A DNA stretch of 64,000 nucleotides from an uncultured Porphyromonadaceae bacterium (GCA_946553045.1 CAMNRO010000002.1:1-64000); one strand, 5' to 3'. Shown: positions 1 to 9,700, numbered from the stretch's first letter. The notes: generated from the letters alone by a model not told the origin. Translations and numbers: made by a program.

Positions 1-24
1 TCCGAGTTCTTCAAATTTATTGCC

Positions 25-32
25 TAATTTTG
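25..32 (+). promoter_or_regulatory. Isolated -7 box, no gene behind it
   Basis: TAATTTTG fits the Bacteroidetes -7 consensus TAnnTTTG, but no plus-strand gene follows it. It is either chance in AT-rich DNA or part of a feature beyond the left edge. Confidence 0.2.
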
Positions 33-70
33 CACTTGCAGGTAGAATCTTTCAAAACCCGCTTCAGGAA

Positions 71-108
71 AACGGTTCCGGCGACATCAGCGATGCACCG
101 GAACCGTT
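71..108. terminator. Perfect 11-bp hairpin downstream of glgB
   Basis: AACGGTTCCGG (71-81) pairs exactly with CCGGAACCGTT (98-108), and the loop contains a further CATC/GATG pairing. On the minus strand it is followed by TTTTCC, so it may end glgB transcription, about 115 nt after the stop. The U-tract is short, so a structural role is also possible. Confidence 0.5.
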
Positions 109-150
109 GCTCATATAGCACAAGCAGAACAAGGGTCAACAGCCGCTTCT

Positions 151-223
151 CCCTTATTGCTTGCCACTTATTACTTATTATTTGTTACTTGTTACTTGTT
201 GCTTGTTACTTAAACCTTAACCC
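151..223. repeat. Heptamer array A
   Basis: Consecutive 7-nt units ACTTATT, ACTTATT, ATTTGTT, ACTTGTT, ACTTGTT, GCTTGTT run up to the stop codon of glgB. It is one of seven arrays in this window with the same 7-nt period. It has one orientation only, with no inverted partner arm. Confidence 0.75.
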
Positions 224-2287
224 TTATTGCTTTTTCACCCCCGGTTTGCGGCCCCGGCGCGCCGGGTGCTTGCGGAGTACGGTGGCTGTGCGTGCGGGCA
301 GATAGAGAGGCAGACGCTCAACGCCGGCGGGTGTATAAAGCGGGTCGGGCAGGGTGAAGTGCTCGACGCTGCCGTCGATGTTGCCGAAGCCTCCGAAAAC
401 GGTGTCGTCGGTGCTGAACACGACGCTGTAGACGCCACCCGGCGCGAGAATGCCGTAGTTTTCGAAACTCTTGACAGGGTTGAAGTTGAACACGAACACG
501 AGGTCGCCGCGCATGAAGGCGAGAATCTGGTCATCGTCTTTCTCCCATAGTTTTCGGATAGGTTTGGCCTGGAAATTGTGTACTTTGCTGACGAGTTCGA
601 CCATGGCGTTGTCGAAGGCGTTGAGGAAGCGGTACTGCAGGTCTTCGCGGTCAACGAGATCCCACTGACGGCGTGCATATTTATAGCTCCAGCCGTTTCC
701 TTCGCGGGGGAAGTCGATCCACTCTGGGTGACCGAACTCGTTGCCCATGAAATTGAGATAGCCGCCGTTGATTGTAGCCAGGGTTACAAGGCGTATCATC
801 TTGTGGAGCGCCATTCCCCGCACAACGTCGCTGTCGGTGTCGCCTACCATCATGTGCCAGTACATTTTCGAGTCTATGAGACGGAAAATGACCGTTTTGT
901 CGCCTACGAGGGCCTGGTCGTGGCTTTCGACGTATGAAATGGTCTTTTCGTCGGCTCGACGGTTGGTGAGTTCCCAGAATATCGAGGTCGGGTGCCAGTC
1001 TTCGTCTTTTTTCTCCTTGAGGGTCTTGATCCAGTAGTCGGGTATGCCCATCGCCATGCGGTAATCGAAGCCTATGCCGCCGTTGCGGAATGAGTTTGCC
1101 AGTCCGGGCATGCCGCTCATTTCCTCGGCTATTGTTATGGCGGTCGGTTTTACTTCGTGTATAAGCTTGTTGGCGAGGGTGAGGTAGACTATGGCGTCGG
1201 TATCCTGGCCTCCGTCGTAGTAGTCGCCATAGTTTGTGAAAGCTTTTCCGAGACCGTGGTCGTAGTAGAGCATCGATGTTACGCCGTCAAAGCGGAAACC
1301 GTCGAAGTGATACTCTTCGAGCCAGTATTTGCAGTTGGAGAGGAGGAAATGGAGCACTTCGTTCTTGCCGTAGTCGAAGCAGAGCGAATCCCAGGCTGGG
1401 TGTTCGCGGCGCGCGGGGTCGGCGTGGAAATACTGGTATGGTGTGCCGTCGAGGCGGCCGATGCCTTCATTTTCGTTCTTGACGGCGTGAGAGTGGACAA
1501 TATCCATAATCACGGCTATGCCGAGCGAGTGCGCTTCGTTGATGAGTTTTTTGAGGTCTTCGGGAGTTCCGAAGCGGCTTGAGGCAGCGAAGAAGTTCGA
1601 AACGTGGTAGCCGAAGGAGCCGTAGTAGGGGTGCTCCTGTATCGCCATAATCTGAATGGCATTGTAGCCGTCGGCGGCTATGCGGGGAAGCACTTTGCGG
1701 CGGAATTCGTCGTAGCTGCCCACGCCTTCGGTCTGCTGGGCCATGCCGATGTGGCATTCGTAGATGAGCAGTGGCTCGACATCGGGCACGAAGCTCTTGT
1801 CGGTCCAGCGGAAGGCCCTGGCCGGCATGTGTATCTGAGCGGAGAAGATAGCTGTATTTGGGTCCTGGATTACGCGGTCGGCGTATGCGGGAATACGCTC
1901 GCCTTCGCCGCCGGGCCATGTGACGCGCATTTTATAGAGCTGTCCGTCGGCCATGGCGTCGGCCGGGAATGTACCTTCCCATACACCGGCGACTCCGCCT
2001 TCGACTTTGTGGAGCGCGTATTCGGGGCGCACTTCCCAGCCCGAGAAATCGCCCACGAGGGTTATTCCGGTGGCATTCGGCGCCCATTCGCGGAAAATCC
2101 AGCTGCCGTCTTTGGCACGGTGCAGCCCGAAGTATTTATGCGCATTTGCAAAATCGACCAGAGAGGTCTGCTCGCCGAGAAGTTCGCGCTCTTTGCGGAT
2201 TACGTCGGCATGGCGTCCTTCGATGGCGGGAGCGTATGGCTCGAGCCAAGGGTCGTTTTTGAGTATGTTGAGTTTTCGTTTTGCCAT
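224..2287 (-). CDS. glgB: 1,4-alpha-glucan branching enzyme (GH13)
   Basis: Forms alpha-1,6 branches in glycogen in the cytoplasm. The 687-residue protein has an N-terminal CBM48-like domain (GDFSGW), then a GH13 barrel with DIVHSHA, the nucleophile segment GFRFDGVTS, the acid/base segment ITIAEEM and YVESHDQ, and a C-terminal beta domain ending in a basic tail. This is the eukaryote-like branching-enzyme type common in Bacteroidetes. I start it at ATG 2287 (MAKRKLN), because family members begin close to the NDPWLEPY segment. An in-frame ATG at 2323 overlaps the RNase H stop by 4 nt and would add 12 residues. It is the last gene of a five-gene minus-strand run. No other glycogen gene is adjacent. 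Confidence 0.95.
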   Translation of the reverse strand: MAKRKLNILKNDPWLEPYAPAIEGRHADVIRKERELLGEQTSLVDFANAHKYFGLHRAKDGSWIFREWAPNATGITLVGDFSGWEVRPEYALHKVEGGVAGVWEGTFPADAMADGQLYKMRVTWPGGEGERIPAYADRVIQDPNTAIFSAQIHMPARAFRWTDKSFVPDVEPLLIYECHIGMAQQTEGVGSYDEFRRKVLPRIAADGYNAIQIMAIQEHPYYGSFGYHVSNFFAASSRFGTPEDLKKLINEAHSLGIAVIMDIVHSHAVKNENEGIGRLDGTPYQYFHADPARREHPAWDSLCFDYGKNEVLHFLLSNCKYWLEEYHFDGFRFDGVTSMLYYDHGLGKAFTNYGDYYDGGQDTDAIVYLTLANKLIHEVKPTAITIAEEMSGMPGLANSFRNGGIGFDYRMAMGIPDYWIKTLKEKKDEDWHPTSIFWELTNRRADEKTISYVESHDQALVGDKTVIFRLIDSKMYWHMMVGDTDSDVVRGMALHKMIRLVTLATINGGYLNFMGNEFGHPEWIDFPREGNGWSYKYARRQWDLVDREDLQYRFLNAFDNAMVELVSKVHNFQAKPIRKLWEKDDDQILAFMRGDLVFVFNFNPVKSFENYGILAPGGVYSVVFSTDDTVFGGFGNIDGSVEHFTLPDPLYTPAGVERLPLYLPARTATVLRKHPARRGRKPGVKKQ

Positions 2288-2319
2288 AATTATTTTGTAG
2301 TAGTTTTTGTGTCGGTTTT

Positions 2320-2979
2320 TCATTTACGTCCGAAATCGGCAGGAATCTCGCCCCATTCGTCGGTGTTCCATTTAAGGATTGGGTTGACTATCTTGTTCTG
2401 GGCGAGCCATGCGTCGGCGCGTCGGAGCATTTCGAGGGTTGCCTCGGTGCGTGGTTCGCGGGCGAGGGTGGTTCGCGAGGCGCCGCGTCGCAGCCATGCG
2501 AGGGCGTTTTTCGAGTCGGTGTATATGGGCGTTGTCGTGTCGCCGGCTTTTTTAAGGAGTGCCGCCACATGTATCAACGCCAGAAACTCGGCAATGTTGT
2601 TGGTGCCCCACAGCGGAGTCTTGTCGCCGATGTGGAAAAGCTCCTCGCCGGTAGCGACGCGTACGCCTCGGTATTCCATCGGGCCGGGATTGACCGAGCA
2701 TGCACCGTCGACGGCAATGGCGTCGAGGCGTATTCCGGGGTGTGCCGGGGGCGAGTAGGAGGTCGGCTTAGCCACTATATTGCCTGAGGTATGGGAGAGA
2801 ATGCTCCTCATGATTCCGAGCTGGTCGGAGGGCTTGCCGCGGTATGCTGCCACGGCGGCTTCGGCGCTCGGGTATGATTTGTAGCGGGCGCCGGGATAGC
2901 CGTCGACCTGTTGCTGGCATTCGTCCCAGCTGTCGTAGACGCCTGGTTCGCGCCCTTCCCATACTACATAGTATTTCAT
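2320..2979 (-). CDS. rnhA: Ribonuclease H1 with N-terminal hybrid-binding domain
   Basis: Degrades the RNA strand of RNA-DNA hybrids. Residues 1-45 form the caulimovirus-VI/HBD module (KYYVVWEGREPGVYDSWDEC), which binds hybrids. The RNase H fold follows from about residue 85. Acidic catalytic positions are visible in AIAVDGAC, AEFLALIH and YTDSKNAL, with a last Asp near the C-terminus. At 219 residues it is normal for this two-domain class. The start is one base from the stop of the alanine-dehydrogenase-like gene, so the two are almost certainly co-transcribed. Confidence 0.93.
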   Translation of the reverse strand: MKYYVVWEGREPGVYDSWDECQQQVDGYPGARYKSYPSAEAAVAAYRGKPSDQLGIMRSILSHTSGNIVAKPTSYSPPAHPGIRLDAIAVDGACSVNPGPMEYRGVRVATGEELFHIGDKTPLWGTNNIAEFLALIHVAALLKKAGDTTTPIYTDSKNALAWLRRGASRTTLAREPRTEATLEMLRRADAWLAQNKIVNPILKWNTDEWGEIPADFGRK

Positions 2980-2980
2980 T

Positions 2981-4159
2981 TCAGGAAAATTGCAGAAAGA
3001 GGTTTATGTCGACGCTGCGCAGGCCTGCTATGCGGGCCACGGCCGGATTGACGCACTTGCCCAGGAAGGTGTAGGCCGCCTTGCGGAGGCCGTCCTTGAG
3101 TTTGAGGGCATTGGCTACACCGTCGCATACGGTGAGGTCGTCGAGCATGGTTACGAAGGTGTTGCTGAGGGCCATTGCGACTGTGCGGGGCACGGCGTTG
3201 CCGGCATTGATGTAGCACAGGCGCGTTGGCTCGGTCACGGAATTGTCGGAGGGCGAGGCCAGGTCGAGGTCTACCAGCGGCAGCGAGGGGAATGCCGAGC
3301 CGGGGGCCGATGTTAGGTCGAAGCATATGACGCCGCGCTTCATTGTGCCGACGAGGTCGGCGCCAACGACGCCGCAGCGTGGGGCGGTGTCGGTTGCCAC
3401 GACGATGTCGGCCGAGCGAAGGCCGTTTTCGAACACGCGGGGGTGGAGCGACGAGCATATGGCGCCCGGGCCGAGCATGGCGGCGGCTTCGCGCATGCGG
3501 TAGATGTTGTCGTCGAAGATACGGACGATTGCGCCCATGCCGATGGCGCCTTTGGCAGCGGCCACGGCGGCCATGTCGGAGCCTATGACCATGACCTCGC
3601 ACGGCACTACGCCTGCGACACCGCCGAGGAGTATGCCTTTGCCGTGTACGGCGTCGGCGAGGAGCGAGGAGGCGATGGCGATGGCGGCGCGTCCGTCGAT
3701 TTCGTGGAGAATGTCGGCGAAGGGGCGGTGTCCGGCCTCGTCGCATATGAGTTCGAGGGCGAGTGCTATCACATGGCGGTCTACGAGGGTGCGCACGGTC
3801 TCGCGGTCGGTCTCGCGGTTGTGGATGAACGACAGCAGCAGCGAGCCTTTTTTGAGGCGTCGGGCGTCGGCGACATCCATCGGTGGCAGGTAGACCACGA
3901 TGTCGGCGGCCAGGGCTTCGGCGCGCTCTACTATTTCGACTCCGCAGCGTGTGTAGGCGGCATCGCTGTAGTGTATGTATTCGGCCGCACCTTTCTCCAT
4001 CTTCACGCAGAAGCCCCGCGCTACGAGCATGCCGGCTCCTTCGGGTGTCAGCGGAAAACGGTGTTCGACGACTCCGCCCGCGGCCGGCAGGCCGATGACA
4101 ACGCTCCGCTTGCCTGTCTTGGCGCTGAGCAGTTCTTCGAGGGGTATAGGTGCGTTCAT
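2981..4159 (-). CDS. Divergent alanine dehydrogenase / transhydrogenase-alpha family protein
   Basis: The 392-residue fold is that of AlaDH/PNT: an N-terminal domain with the substrate Arg in EHRFPLTP, then a central Rossmann domain. Two signatures are altered. The lysine that contacts pyruvate in characterised alanine dehydrogenases (KVKEP-type motif) is replaced in VVYLPPM. The dinucleotide loop reads VIGSDMAAVAAA instead of the usual GGGxxG. The catalytic-type His (SFIHNR) and a later Asp (CFDLTSA) remain. The family assignment is secure, but alanine dehydrogenase activity is doubtful. Its start overlaps the aroK stop by 4 nt (ATGA). From memory, related Bacteroides proteins show the same changes. 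Confidence 0.8.
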   Translation of the reverse strand: MNAPIPLEELLSAKTGKRSVVIGLPAAGGVVEHRFPLTPEGAGMLVARGFCVKMEKGAAEYIHYSDAAYTRCGVEIVERAEALAADIVVYLPPMDVADARRLKKGSLLLSFIHNRETDRETVRTLVDRHVIALALELICDEAGHRPFADILHEIDGRAAIAIASSLLADAVHGKGILLGGVAGVVPCEVMVIGSDMAAVAAAKGAIGMGAIVRIFDDNIYRMREAAAMLGPGAICSSLHPRVFENGLRSADIVVATDTAPRCGVVGADLVGTMKRGVICFDLTSAPGSAFPSLPLVDLDLASPSDNSVTEPTRLCYINAGNAVPRTVAMALSNTFVTMLDDLTVCDGVANALKLKDGLRKAAYTFLGKCVNPAVARIAGLRSVDINLFLQFS

Positions 4160-4689
4160 AGGTATGTGTCGATGAATTTACGGGCGCTTTCTTCTATTTC
4201 GGCCTCATTGTCGAGGCGGGAGCTGTCGAAAACGGCTGTGGCGCGGCTGTAGAAAGGCTCTCGTTCGGCCATGAGGCTTTCTACACGGTCTCTGAGCGCA
4301 TCGGGGCTGTCGAGCAGAGCGTCGATGACGGGCCTCTGGCCCGGGGCGAGCCTGAGGCGGCTGACTGTGATGCCGATGTCGGCCTTGAGCCACACGACGG
4401 TTCCGGCGGCAAGCATGGCTTCCATCGCTCCGGGGCGGCAGGGTGTGCCGCCGCCACATGCCACGATGGCGTCGGAGTGGCACAGTGCGCCGAGGACGTC
4501 GCTTTCGAGGCGCCTGAAAGCTTCTTCGCCGTCTTCGGCGAATATGGTCGGAATGCTTTTGCCGGCGGTGCGCTCAATCTCGTGGTCGAGGTCTACGTAG
4601 CGGCGTCCGGGCACCCGCTCAGCCAGAGCACGCAGCAAGGTGCTTTTGCCGCATGCCATGAAGCCAATCAGAAAAAGCGGACGGGGCAT
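4156..4689 (-). CDS. aroK: Shikimate kinase
   Basis: Phosphorylates shikimate at the 3-OH in aromatic amino acid synthesis. The 177-residue P-loop kinase shows Walker A GFMACGKST, the shikimate-binding DLDHEIE, the substrate Arg region FRRLESDVL, the glycine-rich VACGGGTP and the lid region. Its length is typical. The start codon overlaps the mscL stop by one base (TAATG) and its stop overlaps the next start by 4 nt, suggesting tight translational coupling in the mscL-aroK run. No other aro gene is nearby. Confidence 0.95.
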   Translation of the reverse strand: MPRPLFLIGFMACGKSTLLRALAERVPGRRYVDLDHEIERTAGKSIPTIFAEDGEEAFRRLESDVLGALCHSDAIVACGGGTPCRPGAMEAMLAAGTVVWLKADIGITVSRLRLAPGQRPVIDALLDSPDALRDRVESLMAEREPFYSRATAVFDSSRLDNEAEIEESARKFIDTYL

Positions 4690-5123
4690 TATTTCTTCTC
4701 GATGTCCTTGCGGAGAAGGTCGCGGATTTCGGTGAGAAGTTCTTCCTGAGTGGGTCCGGCGGGAGCTGCGGGAGCGGGTTCCGGCTCTTTTTTGCGGCTA
4801 AGTTTGTTGATGAACTTGATTGCCACGAAGATACAGAACGCTATTATGAGGAAATCGACTATGGTCTGGACGAACGCGCCCCAGGTTACGGCTACTTCCG
4901 GGGTGATGATTTCGGTGCCCTGTGTGACGCCTTCTTTAATCACCCATTTATATTCAGTGAAGTTTGTGCCTCCGGTGAGCACTCCGACAACCGGCATGAT
5001 GATGTCGTTGACGAGCGATGTCACGATTTTGCCGAAAGCGGCACCGATGATTACACCGACAGCCATGTCGACAACATTGCCGCGCATAGCGAACTCCTTG
5101 AATTCGTTGAGAAATTTTTTCAT
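4689..5123 (-). CDS. mscL: Large-conductance mechanosensitive channel
   Basis: An osmotic safety valve in the inner membrane. The 144-residue protein has the N-terminal helix and TM1 signature ([19 protein letters not shown], then [15 protein letters not shown]), a periplasmic loop, TM2 ([17 protein letters not shown]) and a cytoplasmic helix rich in Pro/Ala/Glu ending in a charged bundle ([11 protein letters not shown]). It is the first gene of the minus-strand run. A -7-like box lies about 100 nt upstream. Confidence 0.97.
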   Translation of the reverse strand: MKKFLNEFKEFAMRGNVVDMAVGVIIGAAFGKIVTSLVNDIIMPVVGVLTGGTNFTEYKWVIKEGVTQGTEIITPEVAVTWGAFVQTIVDFLIIAFCIFVAIKFINKLSRKKEPEPAPAAPAGPTQEELLTEIRDLLRKDIEKK

Positions 5124-5219
5124 ATCTTACATTTATTTATTGTCAGTTATAAAACCGCAACACCCGCTTTAGAGTTGAGTGTAATCGAAGAGCATTTTGG
5201 ATATTGCAGCCTCAAAGCG

Positions 5220-5227
5220 CAAATTTA
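5220..5227 (-). promoter_or_regulatory. Candidate -7 box for the mscL run
   Basis: On the minus strand the sequence reads TAAATTTG (TAnnTTTG), about 96 nt before the mscL start. I could not place a convincing -33 TTTG. Confidence 0.4.
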
Positions 5228-5285
5228 ACAAAAGTTTTGAAAATAAAAAAACAGCAACTATGTATGTAATACCGAAAATTTTCAC

Positions 5286-5293
5286 TAATTTTG
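5286..5293 (+). promoter_or_regulatory. Candidate -7 box for gap
   Basis: TAATTTTG followed by C matches the Bacteroidetes -7 box. It lies 108 nt before the gap start, giving a leader of about 100 nt. The -33 element is not clear. Confidence 0.5.
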
Positions 5294-5356
5294 CGCCCAA
5301 TAAAAGCAGGCTGTCTTTCCGATTATGCCCTACTTTGCAACAAGCTCTCCAAATAA

Positions 5357-6412
<1,056 letters not shown>

Positions 6413-6423
6413 TTGATAAAACC

Positions 6424-6466
6424 ACACAAAAAAGCGCTTGCCCTTCGGGCAGGCGCTTTTTTGTGT
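6424..6466. terminator. Bidirectional intrinsic terminator
   Basis: A 20-bp hairpin with one G-T pair: arms at 6424-6443 and 6447-6466 around TTC, with A6 before and T6 after the GC core. It separates gap (+) from the convergent transporter (-) and can work in both directions. Confidence 0.92.
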
Positions 6467-6603
6467 GTATATGTGTATATTAGCAGTGTGTCTTTCAGGT
6501 TGAAGGCGTGCTGACATTCGCCAATGCAGATGTGGAAAGCCGAATTATGACGCGCCACCGGTATGCCTGGCGCCGCCGCCGGTGAGGGTAATGCCCTCTA
6601 CAT

Positions 6604-8268
6604 TCAACTGAAGACGAGGACGAGTATCTGCGCTATGAGCACGCGCGCGAACATGCCGAGGGGATAGACAGTGGCGTAGGCAACGGCGGCGTTGTCGCCG
6701 GGTAGGGTTTCGTTGGCATAGTTCAGTGCCATGGGGTTTGCCATTGCCCCGCAGGCCATACCGCAGGCCGAGCCGAAGTCGATGCGGCTCTTTCGCACGG
6801 CCCATGCGGCCATAATCAGTACGGGTATTATGGTGATGAGAAATCCCATTCCAATCCACAGAAGTCCGTCGGCCCGCATTATTGTTTCGAAGAATCCGGC
6901 GCCGGCCTCGAGTCCGAGACAGGCAAGGTAGAGGCTCAGGCCTATTCCCCGGAGCATGAGGTTGGCCGAACTGGTGGTAAATGTTACCAGATGCAACCTC
7001 GGGCCGAAGCGTCCCAGCAGAATGCCCACTATCATCGGGCCGCCTGCCAGACCGAGCTTCACAGGCATTGAAATACCGGGAATTATGATAGGAATGGAGC
7101 CAAGGACAAGTCCGAGCACCATGCCGATGAAGATTGCGGCGAGGTTGGGGTCGCGAAGTTTGGCCTCGGTGTTGCCGAGGAGTTTTGAGACGGCGTCGAT
7201 GGCTTTCTGGTCGCCGACGATTGTCAGGCGGTCGCCGAGCTGGAGTATGAGGCCTGGTGTGGCGAGGAGGCGCACTCCCGCGCGCGTGACACGCGATATA
7301 TTGATGTCGTAGCTGTTGCGGAGGCGGAGCGAGCCGAGGCGCTTTCCGTTTATTTCGGGGCGGCTTACAACCACATGGCGGCTTACAACATTGGAGTCGA
7401 GCGCGTTCCAGTCGATGTCGTCGGCGTTGTAGTCGGTGTCTTCCTGATGTCCGAATATTATGCGGAGTTCGGGCAGTTCGTCGTCGGTGGTCACGACCAG
7501 CAGGCGGTCGCCGGCGAGCAGCACCGTGTCGCCGGCCGGAATTGTCACTTCGCCGTTGCGCCACAGACGGCTTATGACGAAGCGGCCCTTGGCGGCAGAG
7601 GCAACCTCGCGTATGGTGAGGCCGTCGATGCCGGGGTTCTCGACGCTGAATCCGGCCACAAAGGTGTGGTCGGCCTCTTCCTGCGAGCCTCCCGAGCGGA
7701 TATCGCCTGCGCGGACAAACAGCTTCCTGACAACAATCAGGGCCAGAATGACGCCGACCACGCCGAGCGGATAGGTGACCGCGCAGCCGAGCGCCGCGCC
7801 CTGGGCGCTTACGCCGAGCTGCTCGAGTGCCTGCTGGGCCGCGCCGAGAGCGGGGGTGTTTGTTGTGGCGCCGCAGAGCACGCCAATCATGTCGCTCATC
7901 GGCATCGAGAATATGTAGCAGAAGGCTATGGCCATGGCCGTGCCGAGCAGAATCACCCACAGGCCGAGCATGTTGAGCCCTATGCCACCGCTGCGGAACG
8001 AGCTGAAAAAGCCCGGGCCGACCTTGAGGCCGAGTTCATATACGAATAAGACAAGGCCGAAGCTTTCGGCATATGAAAGCATGGCCGGGTCTATGCTGAA
8101 GCCCAGATGTCCGGCCAGGATGCCCATGAAAAATACGAATGTCACACCAAGGCCTACGCCGCCGATTTTGATTTTGCCCAGGCCGAGGCCTGCGGCTATG
8201 ATTATCGACATGACGATTACTGCCTGAAGCGGTGTATGCTCGAAAAATAGACTCTCTATCCAGTTCAT
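6604..8268 (-). CDS. AspT/YidE-family membrane transporter with two TrkA-C domains
   Basis: The 554-residue membrane protein has the duplicated AspT/YidE layout. An N-terminal block of about five helices (from LQAVIVMSIIIAAGLG) is followed by two cytosolic RCK/TrkA-C regulatory domains (roughly residues 200-370, e.g. TIPAGDTVLLAGDRLLVVT and LQLGDRLTIVGD). A second helix block follows, beginning with DPNLAAIFIGMVLG. Characterised members exchange aspartate for alanine, but most YidE-like members have no known substrate, so I do not name one. It is transcribed divergently from the efflux operon, and its ATG lies only 5 nt after a -7-like box. Confidence 0.85.
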   Translation of the reverse strand: MNWIESLFFEHTPLQAVIVMSIIIAAGLGLGKIKIGGVGLGVTFVFFMGILAGHLGFSIDPAMLSYAESFGLVLFVYELGLKVGPGFFSSFRSGGIGLNMLGLWVILLGTAMAIAFCYIFSMPMSDMIGVLCGATTNTPALGAAQQALEQLGVSAQGAALGCAVTYPLGVVGVILALIVVRKLFVRAGDIRSGGSQEEADHTFVAGFSVENPGIDGLTIREVASAAKGRFVISRLWRNGEVTIPAGDTVLLAGDRLLVVTTDDELPELRIIFGHQEDTDYNADDIDWNALDSNVVSRHVVVSRPEINGKRLGSLRLRNSYDINISRVTRAGVRLLATPGLILQLGDRLTIVGDQKAIDAVSKLLGNTEAKLRDPNLAAIFIGMVLGLVLGSIPIIIPGISMPVKLGLAGGPMIVGILLGRFGPRLHLVTFTTSSANLMLRGIGLSLYLACLGLEAGAGFFETIMRADGLLWIGMGFLITIIPVLIMAAWAVRKSRIDFGSACGMACGAMANPMALNYANETLPGDNAAVAYATVYPLGMFARVLIAQILVLVFS

Positions 8269-8273
8269 GGCTG

Positions 8274-8281
8274 CAAAATTA
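8274..8281 (-). promoter_or_regulatory. -7 box abutting the transporter start
   Basis: TAATTTTG on the minus strand ends 5 nt before the ATG at 8268. If it is used, the mRNA would be leaderless or nearly so. No -33 match is visible at the right spacing. Confidence 0.4.
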
Positions 8282-8301
8282 CTACTTTTTGGCGATACCC
8301 C

Positions 8302-8338
8302 TGTATGGTTTTTAGACAGGGTGTATGTTTTTTAGACA
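8302..8338. repeat. Two 17-bp direct repeats, 20-bp period, between divergent genes
   Basis: TGTATGGTTTTTAGACA (8302-8318) and TGTATGTTTTTTAGACA (8322-8338) differ at one base. They are spaced two helical turns apart, midway between the divergent transporter and tolC starts. Each has TGT...ACA ends. This arrangement is typical of a pair of operator sites. The regulator is not identified. Confidence 0.6.
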
Positions 8339-8399
8339 ATTTGAGGGCGAAAAAAGCGGTTTGGGTCATTTAATACAATCAGTCGGGTTACTGAGGCCT

Positions 8400-8407
8400 T
8401 AACTTTG
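8400..8407 (+). promoter_or_regulatory. -7 box directly before tolC-like start
   Basis: TAACTTTG, followed by CAAC and then the ATG at 8412. This predicts a leaderless or near-leaderless transcript. No TTTG is found at 19-21 nt upstream. Confidence 0.45.
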
Positions 8408-8411
8408 CAAC

Positions 8412-9698
8412 ATGAAACGAACGATAGTCATAGTATCCCTTCTGCTGGCGGCTCTGGCCGCGAGCGCACAGATGAGTCTCAACGATTGCCTGGTCTATGC
8501 CCGCGACCATGCTCACAGGAACATCATCAACCGTCATGAGGTTGAGAAAGCCCGTATGGACAAGAGGCTTGCGGCGGCCGATATGATGCCATACGTTTCT
8601 TTCTCGTCGAGCGGAACGATGAGTTTCGGCCGAAATATCGACCCGGAGACCAACACATATGACAACAAGAAGACTTTGTCGACGGGCTTCGGGCTGCAGA
8701 TGTCGCTGCCGGTGTTCGACGGTCTTGTGAACGTAAATAATCTCAAGGCGGCGCGTGTGGCCCATCTCAGGCAGGTGAAGGCGGCCCAGGCCGAGGAAGA
8801 CCAGGTGTCGCTGGCGGTGATACGGGCGTTCTATAATGTGTCGTACTGCAAGGCCATGGTCGGGCAAATGGAGCGCCAGCTCGAGCGCGACAGCACCGAC
8901 CTCCGCGCCACCGAGCGGGGCGAGGAACTCGGCACGAAGAGCGGTGCCGACGTGGCCGAAATGCGCGCTCTTGTTGCGGCCGACGAGTACGAGCTGTCGA
9001 ACCAGCGCAATCTTCTTGCCAAGGCCTATCTGACACTGCGTGGCGAGATGGGTATGGAAATGACCGGGGAACCTCTCGAGCTTACCGAGGCTGACGACTG
9101 TCTTCCGGCCGGATTCGAGGCTGTTCATCCCCGCATTGCCGAGGCCGAGATGGCACTGAAGGAGAGCGAATACGGTTTGCGGGCCGCAAAAGGTGCTTTT
9201 TCGCCGAGAGTGTCGCTGAGCGCCGGAGTTTCGACTTCTTATTATAAGATGATAGGGGCCGACATCGTCGCACCCGATTTCGGCAGTCAGTGGCGCGACA
9301 ATATGGGGCAGTACGTCGGTTTTTCGGTGTCTATTCCTATATTTACGGGTCTGAGCAACATCAACCGCGTCAAACGCGCCCGTATCGAGGTGATGGAGAG
9401 CCGCACACGCCTCGACCAGACCCGCTACGAGATTGAAAAAGAGACTGCCGAGGCTGCACTCGACCTCAAGGCGGCTACCGACGAACACGAAGCCGCCGAG
9501 AAGCGTCTTGCTGCCGAAGAGCTGGCGTTCAAGGCTATGCGGCGCAAGTTCGAGCTCGGAAGCGCCTCGGCCATCGAGCTATATGCCTCGAGCGCCAAGC
9601 TTGCCACAGCCCGTGCCAACCTCGAAGGCAAGCGCATACAGAAGATAATAAGTGCAATAATCCTCGGATATTACCACGGCGAGAAACTAATCAGATGA
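8412..9698 (+). CDS. TolC-family outer-membrane efflux protein
   Basis: Forms the outer-membrane duct of a tripartite exporter. The 428-residue protein begins with a signal peptide (IVIVSLLLAALAASAQ, cleavage after about residue 20) and the family start MSLNDCLVYARDHA. Two long alpha-helical repeats follow, rich in Ala/Glu/Arg (for example EMRALVAADEYELSNQR and KAATDEHEAAEKRL). The second beta-strand motif is VGFSVSIPIFTGLSNINRVK. It is the first gene of an operon with the HlyD adaptor, ABC ATPase and permease. Confidence 0.92.
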   Translation: MKRTIVIVSLLLAALAASAQMSLNDCLVYARDHAHRNIINRHEVEKARMDKRLAAADMMPYVSFSSSGTMSFGRNIDPETNTYDNKKTLSTGFGLQMSLPVFDGLVNVNNLKAARVAHLRQVKAAQAEEDQVSLAVIRAFYNVSYCKAMVGQMERQLERDSTDLRATERGEELGTKSGADVAEMRALVAADEYELSNQRNLLAKAYLTLRGEMGMEMTGEPLELTEADDCLPAGFEAVHPRIAEAEMALKESEYGLRAAKGAFSPRVSLSAGVSTSYYKMIGADIVAPDFGSQWRDNMGQYVGFSVSIPIFTGLSNINRVKRARIEVMESRTRLDQTRYEIEKETAEAALDLKAATDEHEAAEKRLAAEELAFKAMRRKFELGSASAIELYASSAKLATARANLEGKRIQKIISAIILGYYHGEKLIR

Positions 9699-9700
9699 TG

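Noticed and set aside
1604-2758. A 384-codon plus-strand frame across glgB and RNase H
   Set aside because: It is a shadow of two well-supported minus-strand genes and resembles no protein family.
8395-8408. A GG-N10-GC pattern resembling a sigma-54 -24/-12 promoter before tolC
   Set aside because: The start it predicts (about 8420) lies after the ATG at 8412, and no other start codon suits the signal peptide. The -7 box TAACTTTG explains the same bases.
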